This document shows positions 1-12,700 of a stretch of 64,000 nucleotides of DNA, piece after piece. The translations under genes were made by a program, and so were the position numbers. The stretch is taken from NCBI RefSeq assembly GCF_002878395.1, contig NW_025881511.1, positions 1 through 64,000 on the forward strand, read 5' to 3'. The notes beneath the pieces are model-generated. The model had not been told where the DNA came from, did not search any database, and was given only the letters and a program-made list of their open reading frames with translations. Position 1 is the stretch's first letter; every line of letters begins with the position of its first letter. The DNA comes from Capsicum annuum (lineage: Eukaryota > Streptophyta > Magnoliopsida > Solanales > Solanaceae).

Positions 1-3000
1 ATTTTCTGAACTAAAATGCTACACGGTGCTCATGACCCCGAAGGACGACAAGCTAACCGATGACTGATATATGTACCTGTATAGTACATAATATATATAA
101 AATGCAGAAACATGAACATGAAAGGCCATAAGGTTCAGACTGAATAAAATTCTAACAATAAAATGTCTGAAAAAGGTATAACAATACCAAAATAAGTCAT
201 AAATACTAAAAATAATGAGATCTGAATATCTAATCTGACATATAGTCTGAAAGCCTCTAACTGAACTGAATAAGGAGTTGAAGGAATATATCTCCAACTA
301 ACTCCATCTAGCAACTAAATAGTAAATATAACAATAATCATATCGTCCTCGAATGAGAAGGACTCACTGCAAACTCTGAACACTGGAATGCTACTGCTGA
401 TCTGGAGCTCGTGCCTCTAAACCTATGGTGTAACATAAGAGAAAGCACCATAGCGCAAATGCATCAGTACATCTGAATGTACTGAGTATACAAATGAGGT
501 AGGCTAAATTCAAAGGGTTATATGCATGAACAATGATAACTAATATGAACGTGAGAATACATATATGCATAAACAACTATAACTGAACTCGTAATGATGC
601 TGACTACTGAGTCTGAATGCTAACAACATGACTTTACTGTTACTGAGGTACTGAATAGATTATTGACTATTTCTGACAATTCAAAATATGAAGAACTGGT
701 TTGAATGACTGTGTCTAACAGTCCTGAAACAAAATACTAGTAACGTGAGCTATAACAACTGATATACCTGATATAACTGTAATAATCAGACTAATTGATA
801 TAATCGATACTGAGCGATTATATCTGACAGTCTAAGTTCTGATGGAACTATCTGAGTTTTTTTCTACATGGAGTAACTAAATCTAATATCATTCCTATCT
901 AGCGGGTGATCATAAGTATACTGATAACAAGGATGATTTGAATTAGTCTGAGATTAGTCCTATCTAGTGGGTGATCTTTAAATCTAACAATTCTGATACA
1001 GATTAATCATAGTTGAGATCAATCCTAGCTAATGGGTGATCTTGAAGTCTATTTACAATGATAAGCATTGACTGTATCTAACAGTACTGAATCTGTACTA
1101 CTAAGCTGAGTTGACTGTGTCTGACAACCCTAATTCCGTAATTGAAACTGTAGGATGTGTTCATCTAACTGACATACCCCAAGCTAATTTGAATGGGGTC
1201 TAATCTCTGCCCTAACTGGAAGGGTGTCAATATCGCGCCACCAGTAAAGACATCTATTGTGGAGTCAGTCCTAATCTAGCAGTTCACTTATGGGATCAGT
1301 CCTATACATATAAATGTGCTAACGGGTGACCCCTAAGTATATCAATCCTATCAAACAAGTGATATCTCATACCTACAATGACAAAATAGTTCTAGAACTT
1401 AGGGATTACTTCTAGGGATCTCAGTCCTATTCTAGTGGGTGAGTCCCTATCCCTAGGCTCACTCGGTGCTGAATCCTAGTCCTATCTAAAAGACACTGAA
1501 CTGAATAACTGGGCTGAACTAAATAACTTAACTGAACTGATTTGCTGAATAGATACTAGTGGTATTGTTTAGTGAAGATAAACTGAGTTTACTGAATTCC
1601 GATGACTAACAAAATGTACTGAGTTCTGGGGACTGATTGAGAGTACTAAAGTTACTGAGATTGACTGTGAATACTGAAGTTACAAACTAAGTACTGAGAT
1701 CACTGAGATTACTGAACTACTGAGACTACTGAGATTTTTGAGTTTTCTTGAGTCACATGACTGACTGAATTCTATAGAGCATGGCTAAACTGAGAGTATC
1801 ATGATAACATGACATGGCTCTAGGCACACAACTATATTTTTTGGGTACGAATTCCCCCAGGATTCGATGGAAGAAAACTGACACACATGACTGACTTGAG
1901 TACATGACCAACATCAACAACCTATAATATCATAACTTGGGAAATTCCATGAAGTGCATTGATATCATACATTTTGTACATAAGTAGGATTTTCAAGTAA
2001 GCATGGCATAATCTCATAAGACTAGTTCATGAATATTCCAACAACATTTACAAGACACAATATCAACATTAAAATCATTAGAATATGGGGGCATATCATG
2101 AATCCTTCACTTAGTCACAATTTAGCTATAATGCATGATTTCTAGTCTCTTAGGTATTTTATCAAACACCTTACATGCACAACTTAGGCATAGGTGTAAA
2201 CCATACAATTACTCATCATAAATAATCAAAATTACATGTTTTCAACTTATATGATGTCATAGATTTATAACAACACATAAACATTCTATCTTGGTATCAT
2301 TCCACACGTAAACATGATCAACAATCCTTTCATAACATGAAAACCATAATATATAGTTTTAGAAAAGGGTTCTTGAACTTCATGGATGAAAGGAGTCCAT
2401 GAATGAACACACGCATACCTTAGAAAGGAAACCTTGATGATTTGCTGGAGAGTTCTTGAATTGGGAAACTTAATTCTTGATTATCTTGGAAAAAGGCTTG
2501 GATTTTGATTTTGAGAGATGAGTTTGATGAAAACCCTAATCTTGTGGTTGAGAGTGTAGAAGTGGGTTTTTAAGATGCTTAACTGAAGAAAAATGGGAAA
2601 AATTATGCCTCTTTAGGGTTATAAGTCGTGGAAGGTGAAGGAAATGACCAAAATACCCTTGCAAAAATGCCCTTGAATTGCTGGAAAAATGTACTTGATG
2701 CCATCCATGATAGGCCGTCAGGTCTGTGATAGGCTGTCACAAATAGTCATCACAAAAAGGGTCCAAATTCTTGATTTTCTGCCCAGGGTTGACGGCGTTG
2801 TCAGAAATATCATCAGAATGTGACGACATCATCAAAAAGGTCGTTAGAAACGTGATAGCCCGTCAAAAACGTCGTCACCATTTTCTAGCTTGACATGCTG
2901 GAATAAAATAGGCATAACTATTTGCTCCGATATCTTATTAAGGCAAAAATTGTATAGTTGGAAAGCTAATTCAAAGAGCTTTCATTTGATATATAGTAAA

Positions 3001-3261
3001 CCACCCAGTTCTTTATATAGAACGAGTTATGATCAATTGAAGTTGACCCAAGTTTTGACGCTCACTAAAACTTGAACGATAGGAAAGCTTTCAACTTGTA
3101 CTTGAGTTAAGGGACCTCTATGATCTAAATTCATGATAAAATAGATTATCACACTACATAATCGATTAACACACTAAATTTATATAGGATTTGAGGCTTT
3201 TAAAACATCCACGCATAGGAATGATGAATTTTCATTCTAGTCCAAAATATAGGGTATTACA
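1..3261 (-). mobile_element. Family-1 Ty3/Gypsy LTR, cut by window start (A)
   Basis: The first bases match, by eye, the inner 3' end of the LTRs at 5085 and 12701 (the stretch with tgctacacggtgctcatgac). The right end, ..gggtattaca at 3261, is the reverse complement of the TGTAATACCC start of this family. Only about 20 bases of the LTR are missing on the left. No polypurine tract follows 3261, so this is a solo LTR or the 5' LTR of an element lying left of the window; the flank to the right is outside the element. The LTR carries the usual family-1 motifs: repeated ctagtgggtgatc blocks at about 893, 958 and 1023, and GACTGT-type palindromes at about 707, 818 and 1069. No coding capacity is seen. 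Confidence 0.8.
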
Positions 3262-3432
3262 ACTTATTCTGAAAGAACGAATAAATCATATACAATCTTC
3301 TACAACACAAATTAAATAGGAGTTGTTTAAAAACAATCACAACTCAAGAAATATATCAAAACTAATAAAACATCACATATATTATGTATGTTTTAAGATA
3401 GCATATAATACAATAGTTATTACCTGCTAGCA

Positions 3433-3732
3433 CTAGACCTTTCTGTGCGATACGGGAATTGATTTACAATTGAGTGCAAACTCAATCTTAGCCAATATTT
3501 CATTGTCCTTGTAAATTTTCTTTACAACTATTTTTGTATTCATCGCTTCACCAATTATTTCAACATGTTCTTCTCCAACTATTTCATCCTCTGGAGTTAA
3601 ACCAATTAAGCGAACTGAATCATTTGAATATAGATGTTGCGGCTCCGAAATTCCTTCGTTAAATCTTTGATTTTCAACACAAATAATGGTTTATTCATTA
3701 TGTTCTATTGGTTCCATAGATATAGCCATCAT
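3433..3732 (-). pseudogene. Unidentified 99-codon ORF-like stretch with one internal stop
   Basis: Reading the minus strand from ATG at 3732 gives 13 codons, a TAA at 3691-3693, then 85 open codons to TAG at 3433-3435. The open part is acidic and soluble-looking, with runs such as TPEDEIVGEEHVEIIGEA and KIYKDNEILAKIEFALN. Amino-acid use looks protein-like, unlike the low-complexity ORFs elsewhere in the window. I do not recognise the family. It could be the first exon or a captured fragment of a host or transposase-related gene. A gtaata that could act as a splice donor lies just after the stop, but the frame is already closed there. Chance openness in AT-rich DNA cannot be excluded. A protein search against Solanaceae proteomes would settle it. 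Confidence 0.3.
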
Positions 3733-3946
3733 TATGTGTGACCATTTGTGTATGAAATCTATTTTTTTCATTTTGTGTGGTGGTTATTTTTTTTTTATAA
3801 AGACAAAATTTCTTTTTAATTATTTTCTTATAAAATTGAACTTTATATAAGTTTCAAACCAAAAAAAAATTGATATAACTTGCATTAAACAATCTAAGAT
3901 TATATTTTTAGTTTTTTTTTGTTGTTATACCCTTGTCATATTTTTC

Positions 3947-4030
3947 CTTCAAATTTGGGCTCATAATTCTCCCTTCTTTAATTTCTTATATTTGTGCTTC
4001 AAATTTAGGCTCAGAATTCTCCCTTCCTTA
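3947..4030. repeat. Two direct copies of a 34-bp segment, 50 bp apart
   Basis: The segment cttcaaatttgggctcat.. ending ..ctcccttcttta at 3947-3980 recurs with three differences at 3997-4030. It is a local duplication in the AT-rich spacer. No function is visible. Confidence 0.7.
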
Positions 4031-5084
4031 AAAAAAATTAAGAGGAAAGGACAAAAGGATCCCCTTAAAATAACGACTGCCAATAACCATAAAAATTAAT
4101 TTTTAGTTAGTAGCAAAAAGGCTTGGTCAAAAAGTTGTCCACATATGCATGTGTTCCCTTCTTTGTTTATTTCACTGCCTTCCTTTTCACTTTCTTAGTG
4201 GGCCTCTCTTTTCACTTTTCCATTTCATAGCTTCTTCTTTTTTTCTTTTCACATGTTTTTTGTTGCTATGTTTAAAAAGATAACCTTTTTCTTTGAAAAC
4301 AATCTACCCAAAAAAATAATCAAATAAAAATTTGTATTTTTTCTTTTTTAATAATAAAATATAAATTTATAACATTGTAATTCTGCTCTTCTTAATACAA
4401 TATTTGATATCAAATAAATATATCTTTGTGGAACGATCTATTCCAGCGTTACAATATAGCTTAGCTTCCCCAAATTCTGGTTAAGTTCTCCCTAAATAAA
4501 GTTTTAAAAATGTTAGGCGGCTAGTCTTGGACGAATTTCAAGTGTGGTGTGATTTAGGTAAATCTGATAATTGATACGTTGTTGATTATATGAATTAAAA
4601 TCATAATGTAATAGTTAAGAGGTAAGGAGTTTGTAGAAATTTTTGACATTGAATTTGGATTAGTACAACTCCTGATATAGCATTTAACATAAAGAGTTTA
4701 ATTTGGTATGTCAAAACCTGGGAGTGTGTCATAAAAATAGCCCAAATAGGACCGTCCGGAGTTACTGCCTCACCTACGCCGTCCCGCTAACATAGGCTCA
4801 CTATAGCAGAAATTTTACTGCTAAAGTGGAAGTCAACAATTGTCAGTCCTGTTATAGCATGAATTGGACCGTTGTGGAAGGCTATGCATAGTAAATAACA
4901 GTTTTTAGACTTAAAACATTGTTTTTGTTCCAACTCTTTCAAGACCATAAGAGGGCGATTTAGGGCGAATTCCATTAGTTTCGACCCAAATTTCTTTGTT
5001 GAGGTAAGTTAATCCACCTATTTAACTAATTTTTTGTTAATTAATCCCTAGAATCTCTAGGTTTTGATCATGGTGGAGGAATTA

Positions 5085-7583
5085 TGTAACGCCCCGAATC
5101 TGGTACCCAGAATGCTACACGGTTCTCATAACCCTGAAGGACCACAAGCTAACCCATGACTAATATTTGTACCTAAACAATGCATAATATGTTGTATAAA
5201 TGAGGAAACATGAACTGAAATGCCTTAAGGTTCAAAACTGAAACATTACTGATAAATCATAACATATGGATGGGGTATGAAATACCTATACACTGAAATA
5301 ACTGTCTGAACGTGATAGTCTGAGAAGCCTCTAACTAACTGAACTGTCTGAATAAGGAGTTGATGGGACATGTCCCCAATAACTCCAACTACTGAAATAA
5401 ATTAATTAATAAGATAAAAAAGAAATGGTCATGTCCTCGAAGAATGAGGACTCAATGCTACCTTTAACTACTGAGACTAGAATGCTACTGATGCTCTGGA
5501 GCTCGTGCTTATGAACCTATTGTATAAAACACCATAGCACAAATGCGTTAGTACTTTGAATGTACTAGTATGCATGGAAGGTAGGCTGAATGCAAAGGGT
5601 TCACATGCATGAACTATACTAACTGATTGGACAACATGAACGTGAGAATACATGCATGAATACATAATAACTATAACTGAGTTCATGATAACATGATTAC
5701 TGAATCTGAGTACTGATATCATGAGATACTAATAACCTTATAACTGATACTGAGTGACTGTATCTGACAGTCTAAGTTCTGATAAAACAGCTGAGATTCG
5801 TATTGTTCTGAGTTGATTGTATCTGACAGTCCTAATTCTGTCACTGAAACTATGGGAATTAGTTATCTAACCTACATGCCCCTAATACGCCATTATGGAT
5901 GAGTTGGGGTTCAATCTGTAACCCCAATTGGAAGGGTGTCAATACTGCACCACTGGTAAGGACAATCTGTGAATAACCCTCATATAACAGGTAACTCTAG
6001 TGAGTACGGTGGGAATCCTCACATAACAGGTTAAGCCACATCATCTACCCTCATATAGTAGGCTATGATGTCTCAACCTATGCTGGCTATGTAATTCTAG
6101 AATGCAAGGATTGCTTCTAAGAATCACATCCTCATATAATAGGTGAGTTCCCATCCTTGGGTTCACTCGGTGCTAATTCCTACTTCCATCTGAATAGACA
6201 CTGAACATGGATTACTGAACTGAATACACTGAATTAACTGAGTTCCGTTGACTGAGGAAATAGTATTGAGATTACTGTATTACTGAGATTTCCTGAGTCA
6301 CATGACTGACTAAATTCTATGGATCATGGTTTGACTGAGGATATCGTGAGAACATGACCACGACTCTAGACACACAACTATATTTTTTGGGTACAAGTAC
6401 CCCCAGGACTCCATGGAAAGAAACTGACAAAGCATTACTTTCTTGAATACATGACTAACATCAACAATCCATAATACATTGAGTAAGACATTTCATCAAA
6501 CTTTGATATGCATAAACTTGTACATGAATCGGAATTTCATATTATCATACTAGTATGACACTTTTCTTTCACATAAGCATTTAATCAAACACACGGGGAG
6601 CATGATTTGGTTATAAAATCATCAACACATCTAATAATCATGGATACATCAATCAACCTGTAATTTGAAGGGGGTTGATCATGGTTATTATGAAAATAAT
6701 CACATACTAGGATCAATCATTGGAATGTGAAATTTAAAACATGACTCAAAACCACATAGCATCATGAACATAAATTTCAATTCAATTTAAATCATGAACA
6801 TTTATAAATATCCAAATCTTGGATTTTAAAAGAGATTCTTTAGCTTCATGGGTGAAAGGGACCCATGAATCAACACATGACATACCTTGATTATGAGTTT
6901 TTTCTTGAAGTTCTTGGGCTTGAAGAACTTGAATTTCTTAGTTTCTTGAAGAAGGATTTGGATCTTGTTCTTGGGGATTATCTTTGAGAGAAAACCCTAA
7001 TTAATGTTTTGAATGAATAATGAACTTATGAGCCTTATTCTGATATAATTAAAGGTTAAAACGGGTGGAAAAAGACCCAAACACTCTTTAAAAATGACTT
7101 AAAATTCGCTAAATGGGACTTGCGATGGCTCGTACGATGGCCCATCGCTGGCTCGATGGTCTGTCATTTTGACCATGTACGTGGACCAAAAAAAGACTCA
7201 CTGACTAATAGTGACGGCTTGGGCGATGGTCAATTGCAAGTTCGATTGTCCGTCAACCTGTTCATTGCACCTTATCTAGAAGGTTAACTCACTGCCTTGG
7301 CTGCGACAGACTAGGTAACGGTCTGTCGCTAGATCAATGGTCCATCAACCTAGCCATCGTACCTGGGTAATTCTGACAGCTCTGAGTAAAACGTCCATAA
7401 TTTTTTACTCCGATACCGGATTTGGATGAAATTAGTATCGTTGGAAAGCTAATTTAATTTATCACATGATAAAAAGTGAAAATCTCAAAAATTCCACATG
7501 TACAAAATTGGATTCATATTTCAAAGTAAGTTTCTAACATTTTTGGGATGATTTCAAGCTAGGTAGAAGTATGAGGTATTACA
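5085..7583 (-). repeat. 3' LTR of element B
   Basis: On the plus strand it runs from tgtaacgccccgaatc at 5085 to gaggtattaca at 7583, about 2.5 kb, with inverted TGTAA/TTACA ends. It aligns through its length with 12701-14819. It contains GGGACATGTCCC near 5365 and two GACTGT-type palindromes near 5755 and 5816. It lacks a stretch present in the 3-kb LTRs of the same family, so its length is shorter. Confidence 0.9.
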
Positions 7584-7599
7584 TATCTCCCCCTTGAGA
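7584..7599 (-). other. Polypurine tract of element B
   Basis: The minus strand reads CTCAAGGGGGAGATA directly before the TGTAATACC start of the 3' LTR. This is the expected plus-strand priming site of an LTR retrotransposon. Confidence 0.9.
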
Positions 7600-7961
7600 A
7601 CATTCGTTCTCAAATGGGACTAAGTGAGAGGGGAGAATATAAACTTACATACTAAACATGAACAATTGGAACATGATCTCATGACTGACATAACTGATAA
7701 CTGAATACATCATACTGATCATGCATATTTGATGCATGTATAACTGATTCATGAATGCATGACTGAGTGCTCTGATGAACTAAGGTTCTCACAATGAGAA
7801 TACATATTTGATTCATGATTATATAACCGAACTGACATATGAATGCATGACTGAATATGCAATGGTATTTAATACCAAGTTTATAATGGAATTTTGAACA
7901 TGACATGGATGCCAAGATTATAACTGAAATCTGAATATAAAACTGAAAAGTTTAAGGAAAA
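7600..7961. other. 3' untranslated stretch of element B
   Basis: Non-coding sequence between the end of pol and the PPT. It is rich in degenerate copies of catgactga / atgcatgactga. It matches, by eye, the end of the internal region of element D near 51130-51360, including ttataaacttggtat and accattgcat, which supports common descent of B and D. Confidence 0.7.
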
Positions 7962-8434
7962 CTATTACCTTGAGCTTGATCTGAGTTGGCAGAGAAGAGG
8001 TGAGGATACTTGGTACGCATGTCTACTTCTGCTTCCCAAGTAGCTCCCTTAACGGACTGATTTTGCCAAAGAACTTTGACTAGAGGGACTTTTTTGTTCC
8101 TCAGTCTACGAGTCTGATAGTCTAGGATTTTGACTGAAATCTCTTTATAAGAGAGGCTGTTCTGAACATCTATGCTCTAAATAGGGACTAAAACTGTTGG
8201 GTCACCTATGCACTTCTTGAGCAAAGAGACATAGAAGACTTAATGAACTGAGGCTAGATCTAAATGCAATTCAAGGTCATAAGCTACCTTGCCAAATTGA
8301 CTGAGAATCTTGAAGGGACCGATATATCGGGGACTAAGCTTTCCTTTCTTTCCAAATCTCTTCACTCCCTTCATAGGAGAGATCTTTAGATAGACATAAT
8401 CACTAATCTCGAACTCGAGATCCTTTTTATGCAT
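7962..8434 (-). pseudogene. Element B pol C-terminus with chromodomain
   Basis: Downstream of integrase the frame gives the usual Ty3/Gypsy C-terminal module: a KISPMKGVKRFGKKGKLSPRYIGPF segment at about 8300-8390, then after stops a chromodomain at about 7968-8190. The chromodomain keeps the aromatic and core motifs VKVLWQNQ, GATWEAEVDM and YPHLF. In chromoviruses this domain is thought to guide integration towards marked chromatin. Stops lie between the two parts (for example before the SIDVQNSL segment). The chromodomain stretch itself is open and is the best-preserved one in the window. Confidence 0.8.
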
Positions 8435-8439
8435 ATCTG

Positions 8440-9300
8440 TATAAGACTTCTATCGTCTTTGAGTAGCCCGGAGTCTTTCTCTGATCAATTGGACTTTCTC
8501 TAAGGCATCGAATACTAAGTTAGGCCCTATAACTGAGGCCTCACTAAATTTAAACCAACCGATTAAAGATCTACATATCCTACCATAGAGAGCTTCGAAT
8601 GGAGCCATCTTAATATTAGAATGATAGTTGTTGTTGTATGAAAACTCAATCAAAGGCAAGTAGTCATCCCAACTACCCTTGAAAACAATTGCATACGCTC
8701 ACAACATATCTTCTAGAGTCTGAATAGTCCTTTCTTCTTGACCATCTGTCTAAGGATGAAAGGTTGTACTGACATAAACTTGGGTACCAAGACCCTTTTA
8801 GAATGCTTTATAGAAGTAAGAGGTAAACTGGGTACCTCTGTCTGAGATAATAGCTAACAGAACATCATGCAATCTGACCAACTTTCTGATGTAGAGTTTA
8901 GCATAATCCTCAGCTTAATAAGAGGTATGGACTTGAAGAAAATGAGATGACTTGGTCATTCTATCTATAATGACCTAGACTGAATTATGCTGGCAATGAG
9001 TATAAGGAAAACCCATCACAAAGTTCATGTTCACTTCTTCCCACTTCTAAGTAGGAATATTGAACTCCTACATAGACTCACTAGGCTTCTGATGCTCTAT
9101 TTTAACCTACTAACATGTAGAGCACTTAGCCATAAACTCTATAATATCTCTCTTCATCCCACTCCACCAATAGATTTTCCTAAAGTTGTAGTGCATCTTT
9201 GTGGCCCCTAGATGAATAAAGTTAAGTGCACTATGCACTTCTGTAAGGATTCACTACCTTAAGTCATCTATACCTGGAACACACAGATGACCCTAACAAC
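8440..9300 (-). pseudogene. Element B integrase (decayed)
   Basis: The minus strand carries the catalytic-core end: a DGQEERTIQTLED block near 8700-8750, which holds the catalytic Glu region, followed by YLPLIEFSYNNNYHSNIKMAPFEALYGR at about 8560-8660, typical of Ty3/Gypsy integrases. Further upstream (8800-9050) the core with the first catalytic Asp region can be followed only through stops and frame changes. The Gln-Ser of the usual DGQSERT is Gln-Glu here. Integrase would insert the cDNA copy into the genome; this one is not functional. Confidence 0.75.
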
Positions 9301-9429
9301 GCAAAACACCATCTCCTCCTTGGGAGAAAACCTCTACTTTCTGATCCTTGGCTAGCTCTTTTAACTTGAAAAGGCTGGGATCTTTATCTTGCTTTTTTTT
9401 TCACCTCAAAAACTAGAGATGACTCTGAC

Positions 9430-10180
9430 CTACTCTGATATGTCACCCTCCTCTAAATCGACTAAGCGAATGCCTAGTCTGGCAAGCTGGTGGATTTCTT
9501 GAGCAAGATTCTTCTGACTGTCCTCAACATGAGCAACACTGCCCATAGACAGTCTACTAAGAGCGTCGGCCACTATATTGGCCTTGTCCAGATGATAAAG
9601 GACACTCATGTCATAATCTTTTAAGAGCTCTAACCACCTTCTCTGATAAAGATTGAGATCTTTCTGAGAAAAGACATACTGAAAGCTCTTATGAGCTATG
9701 AACACATCCACATGAACTCTGTATAGATAATGCCTCTAAATCTTTAAGGCAAATACTATGGCTGCTAACTTAAGATCATGAGTGAGATAATTCTTCTCAT
9801 AGAGTTTGAGCAGTCTAGAGTCGTAGGCTATGACCTTACCATGCTGCATGAGGACATAACCCAAACCTACTCCGGATGTATCACAATAAACTACAAACCC
9901 ATCTGAAGAATTTGGAAGAGCTAAGACTGAGGCTGAGATGAGTCGAGTCTTTAACTCCTGAAAACTCTTCTTGCAAGGACCTGACCACTAAAACTTGACT
10001 TTCTTCTGAGTCAATATGGACATAAGGGATGCAATAGAAGAAAATCCCTCAATAAACCATCTGTAATAGCTGGCCAAACCCAAGAAACTCTTGATATTTG
10101 ATAGAGAGACAGGGCAAGGCTAGTTTCTTGCTTCTTCAATCTTTCGAGGATCTACTCTAATGCCATCACTGGAAATGATA
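9430..10180 (-). pseudogene. Element B RNase H and connection region
   Basis: The open stretch 9430-9711 contains HKSFQYVFSQKDLNLYQRRW and ADALSRLSMGS, the canonical end of the Ty3/Gypsy RNase H domain. Upstream, to about 10180, the connection region can be traced, with a GLASYYR-like segment near 10070 and stops between. RNase H would degrade the RNA strand of the RNA:DNA hybrid. Broken by several stops. Confidence 0.8.
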
Positions 10181-10930
10181 TGGCCAAGAAATGCTACTAA
10201 ACTTAGCCAAAATTTTCACTTACTGATTTTGGCGAACATCTGATAATCTCTGAGAGTTTAAAGTATGATTCTTAGATGGTCTGCATGATCATGCTCACTG
10301 TAGGAATAGACTAGAATATCATCTATGAAGACTATGCGTACATGTCCAAGTACTAATTGAACACATAGTTCATTAAGTCCATGAAAGCTGCTGGGGCATT
10401 AGTAAGACCAAAGGACATGACTAGGAATTCGAAGTGACCATACCGAGTACGGAAGGCTGTTTTTGAAATGTAACATTCTCTAACTCTTAGTTGACGATAG
10501 CCGAATTTTAGGTCTATATTAGAGAAATATCTAGCACCCTAAAGTTGGTCAAACAAGTCATCAATTTTGGAAAGAGGATAATTATTCATGACCGTGACTT
10601 TATTAAGCTGGCGGTAGTTAATACACATTCTGAGAGAACTGTCTTTTTTACGCATGAATAAAATTAGTGTGCCCCACGGGGACATACTAGGTCTGATGAA
10701 TCCCTTATCTAAGAGATCCTTCAACTGATCTTTCAATTTTCTGAGTTCTACTGGTGCCATTTTGTATGACGAAATAGATATAGGTTGAGTATCTAGAAGA
10801 AGATCAATACCAAAGTCTATTTCCCTTTTGGGAGCAATTCTTGGAAGATCTTTAGGAAAGACATCTAAATATTCATTCATAACTGGGACTGAATTAAGAT
10901 TGGGAGCTTAATAACTAGTGTCCTTAACTC
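10181..10930 (-). pseudogene. Element B reverse transcriptase, FIDD motif intact
   Basis: The open stretch 10539-10880 gives the RT N-terminal fingers: [28 protein letters not shown] and [11 protein letters not shown], where Asn replaces the usual Asp of CIDYRQLNK. The catalytic box VFIDDILVYS is intact at about 10310-10335 (FIDD at 10318-10329), but reached only after stops and a frameshift. The domain would copy element RNA into cDNA. Loss is by stops, not by damage to the catalytic aspartates. Confidence 0.85.
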
Positions 10931-11079
10931 AAACAAGATGATAGACACATCCCTTAGATATTATTTTCTGTGCCTGAAGCAGGAAATAAAATGGCCTCTG
11001 AAAACTGGAGTACTATCTCTCCAATCTAGGACAGGTCATTTAGAAAACTAAAATTAGACTATTCTATTTCTGCATATGG

Positions 11080-11360
11080 CATAGCAAGAATGAAGTCAAT
11101 CCATGTCGAGAATGACATAAAAATCAGTCATCTCTAAGTTGACTATGTCTGCTGAAATGGCTTTCTGAAATATCCTAACCGGGCAGTTTATGTATACCCA
11201 TCAAGCTATGATGGTTTTACCCACTAGGGTAGACACTGAATAGGGCTCTTCTAGAATTTCTGGACTGACTTCAAAATCGCCTGCTATATATGGTGTAACA
11301 AAAGACAAAAAATCTCCTGGATCTAGCAAAGCATAAACATGCACATAAAAGATCTATAAC
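11080..11360 (-). pseudogene. Element B aspartic protease
   Basis: The minus strand reads HVYALLDPGDFLSFVTPYIA around 11280-11342, the retroviral-type aspartic protease active site (ALLDPG with the catalytic Asp retained), and continues SPEILEEPYSVSTLVGKT. Protease would cut the Gag-Pol polyprotein. The frame closes soon after at a stop near 11210. Confidence 0.75.
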
Positions 11361-12478
11361 ATACCAATAACCACATAAGGAAAATTTTTCTGATCTTACC
11401 GAGACTGAAGAGCATAGATTTTATTTGGGCATTGCCTACTAGTAGCACTAGAACTGGCACCTTGCTGATTTGGGCTACTAGACTGAGCTGAGTAATGGTT
11501 CTATTAACCCTGAGGCCTTGTCTGAGCACAGTCTCTAACTCTGTGGCCTGTCTTGCCATATCTGAAACAAATACCACTGCCAGCTCTACAAATACCCTGA
11601 TGGTGCTTGCCACAAGTCTAGCAAAGAGGATAGGTGTAGGCACTGCTAACACTGCCCTAAGACTTAGAGCCTAGCGCTCTATCTCTGTTACCATCCCTAA
11701 ACTTAGGAGTTGGAGTGATATCTAAAGAAGGAGATGGAACTGATGGCTTAGGACAAAATTGAGAACGGTTACCTCCCTCTAATTTGGACTGAGCAAAGTT
11801 GAAACAACTTATCCCTGCTCTTTTATTGTACTTCTCTCTCATATTAATCTTCTGATTTCTATCTATTGAGCATGAGTCATGAGCCTGGCTAAAGTTATTT
11901 CACTATTTAATATCGATAACCATATGAGGAGCATATTTGGTTAATTGAGTAAACTTAAGAGAATACTCATTCACCGTCATGTTGTCCTGCCTGAGGTTGA
12001 TGAATTCTAACACCTTATCCTCTCTCAGCTCTTACAGAAAGAATCTATCTAAGAATGTTATGACAAAATCCTTCCACTCAATAGTCCCTGCATCATTTGG
12101 TCTTTTTAACTTCCAATATTTGTACCAAGTGTAAGCAATATCCTACAACTGCTATGCAACAAGCTCAGCACTCTCAATAGGAGTAACCCCCATGATGTTA
12201 GTAACCTTCTAAACCTGATCGATAAATTTCTGAGGGTCCTCATCTGACTTAGACCTGAGAAAGGATGGAGGATCCATTCAAGTGAAGTCCCAAATCCTGG
12301 CTGCAGCTGAATTAGCCACTAGGTTGGCCAAAATGATAGCTGGTCAATCATTCTGAGAAGCAACTAACTGAGCAAGAGTAGTGAATACAGTTCTGAAGTT
12401 TTGATGAGAAATATGTTTGTCCAAATGATCTTTAGGTTAAGGGGCTTGCTGATTCCCATTTCTTCTCTTAGGAGGCAT
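11361..12478 (-). pseudogene. Element B gag, altered zinc knuckle
   Basis: The start ATG is at 12478 (MPPKRRNG), the common beginning of Solanaceae Tekay/Del gag. The capsid region is broken by stops. Near the C-terminus, 11520-11600, the nucleocapsid knuckle reads CFRYGKTGHRVRDC: the second Cys of CX2CX4HX4C is Tyr. An upstream Cys/His segment (TCGKHHQGIC) is kept, after a stop. Gag forms the virus-like particle and binds element RNA. Confidence 0.75.
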
Positions 12479-12683
12479 GTCCTGTAGAAGAAAGGGAGAA
12501 ATGGATTAGACTAAGAGATTAGATTGAGATTATGCTAACTAGCATGATATGAATATTGAAAGAAAGGAAACTATTCCAAAAATATTTTATAGCTTTCTTC
12601 ACATAAATGTGGCATGCAACAAACCATGTACAAGATTCTACTAGATGTATCTTTCAGACTTCCTTGGATTCTATTGAGCCTTA

Positions 12684-12696
12684 GGCTCTGATACCA
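12684..12696 (-). other. Primer binding site of B, initiator-Met tRNA
   Basis: The minus strand reads TGGTATCAGAGCC, an exact match to the known plant initiator-Met tRNA primer site, four bases inside the LTR end at 12701. Confidence 0.95.
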
Positions 12697-12700
12697 AGTT

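Larger units (their letters stand above)
3262..5084. other. AT-rich spacer between elements A and B
   Basis: This is one of the few stretches not assigned to an element. It holds the ORF-like stretch at 3433-3732, a short direct duplication near 3950-4030, and long T and A runs. The part from about 4735 to 5084 is less AT-rich and ends at the left LTR of element B; the five bases before that LTR are aatta. I see no convincing exon structure, promoter or RNA gene. Confidence 0.5.

Noticed and set aside
4787..4975. A 62-codon minus-strand frame in the spacer
   Set aside because: Short, no motif, no splice or promoter context that I trust.
12684..12696. tRNA-like sequences at the five PBS sites
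   Set aside because: Only the 13-18 bases complementary to a tRNA 3' end are present; no cloverleaf surrounds them.
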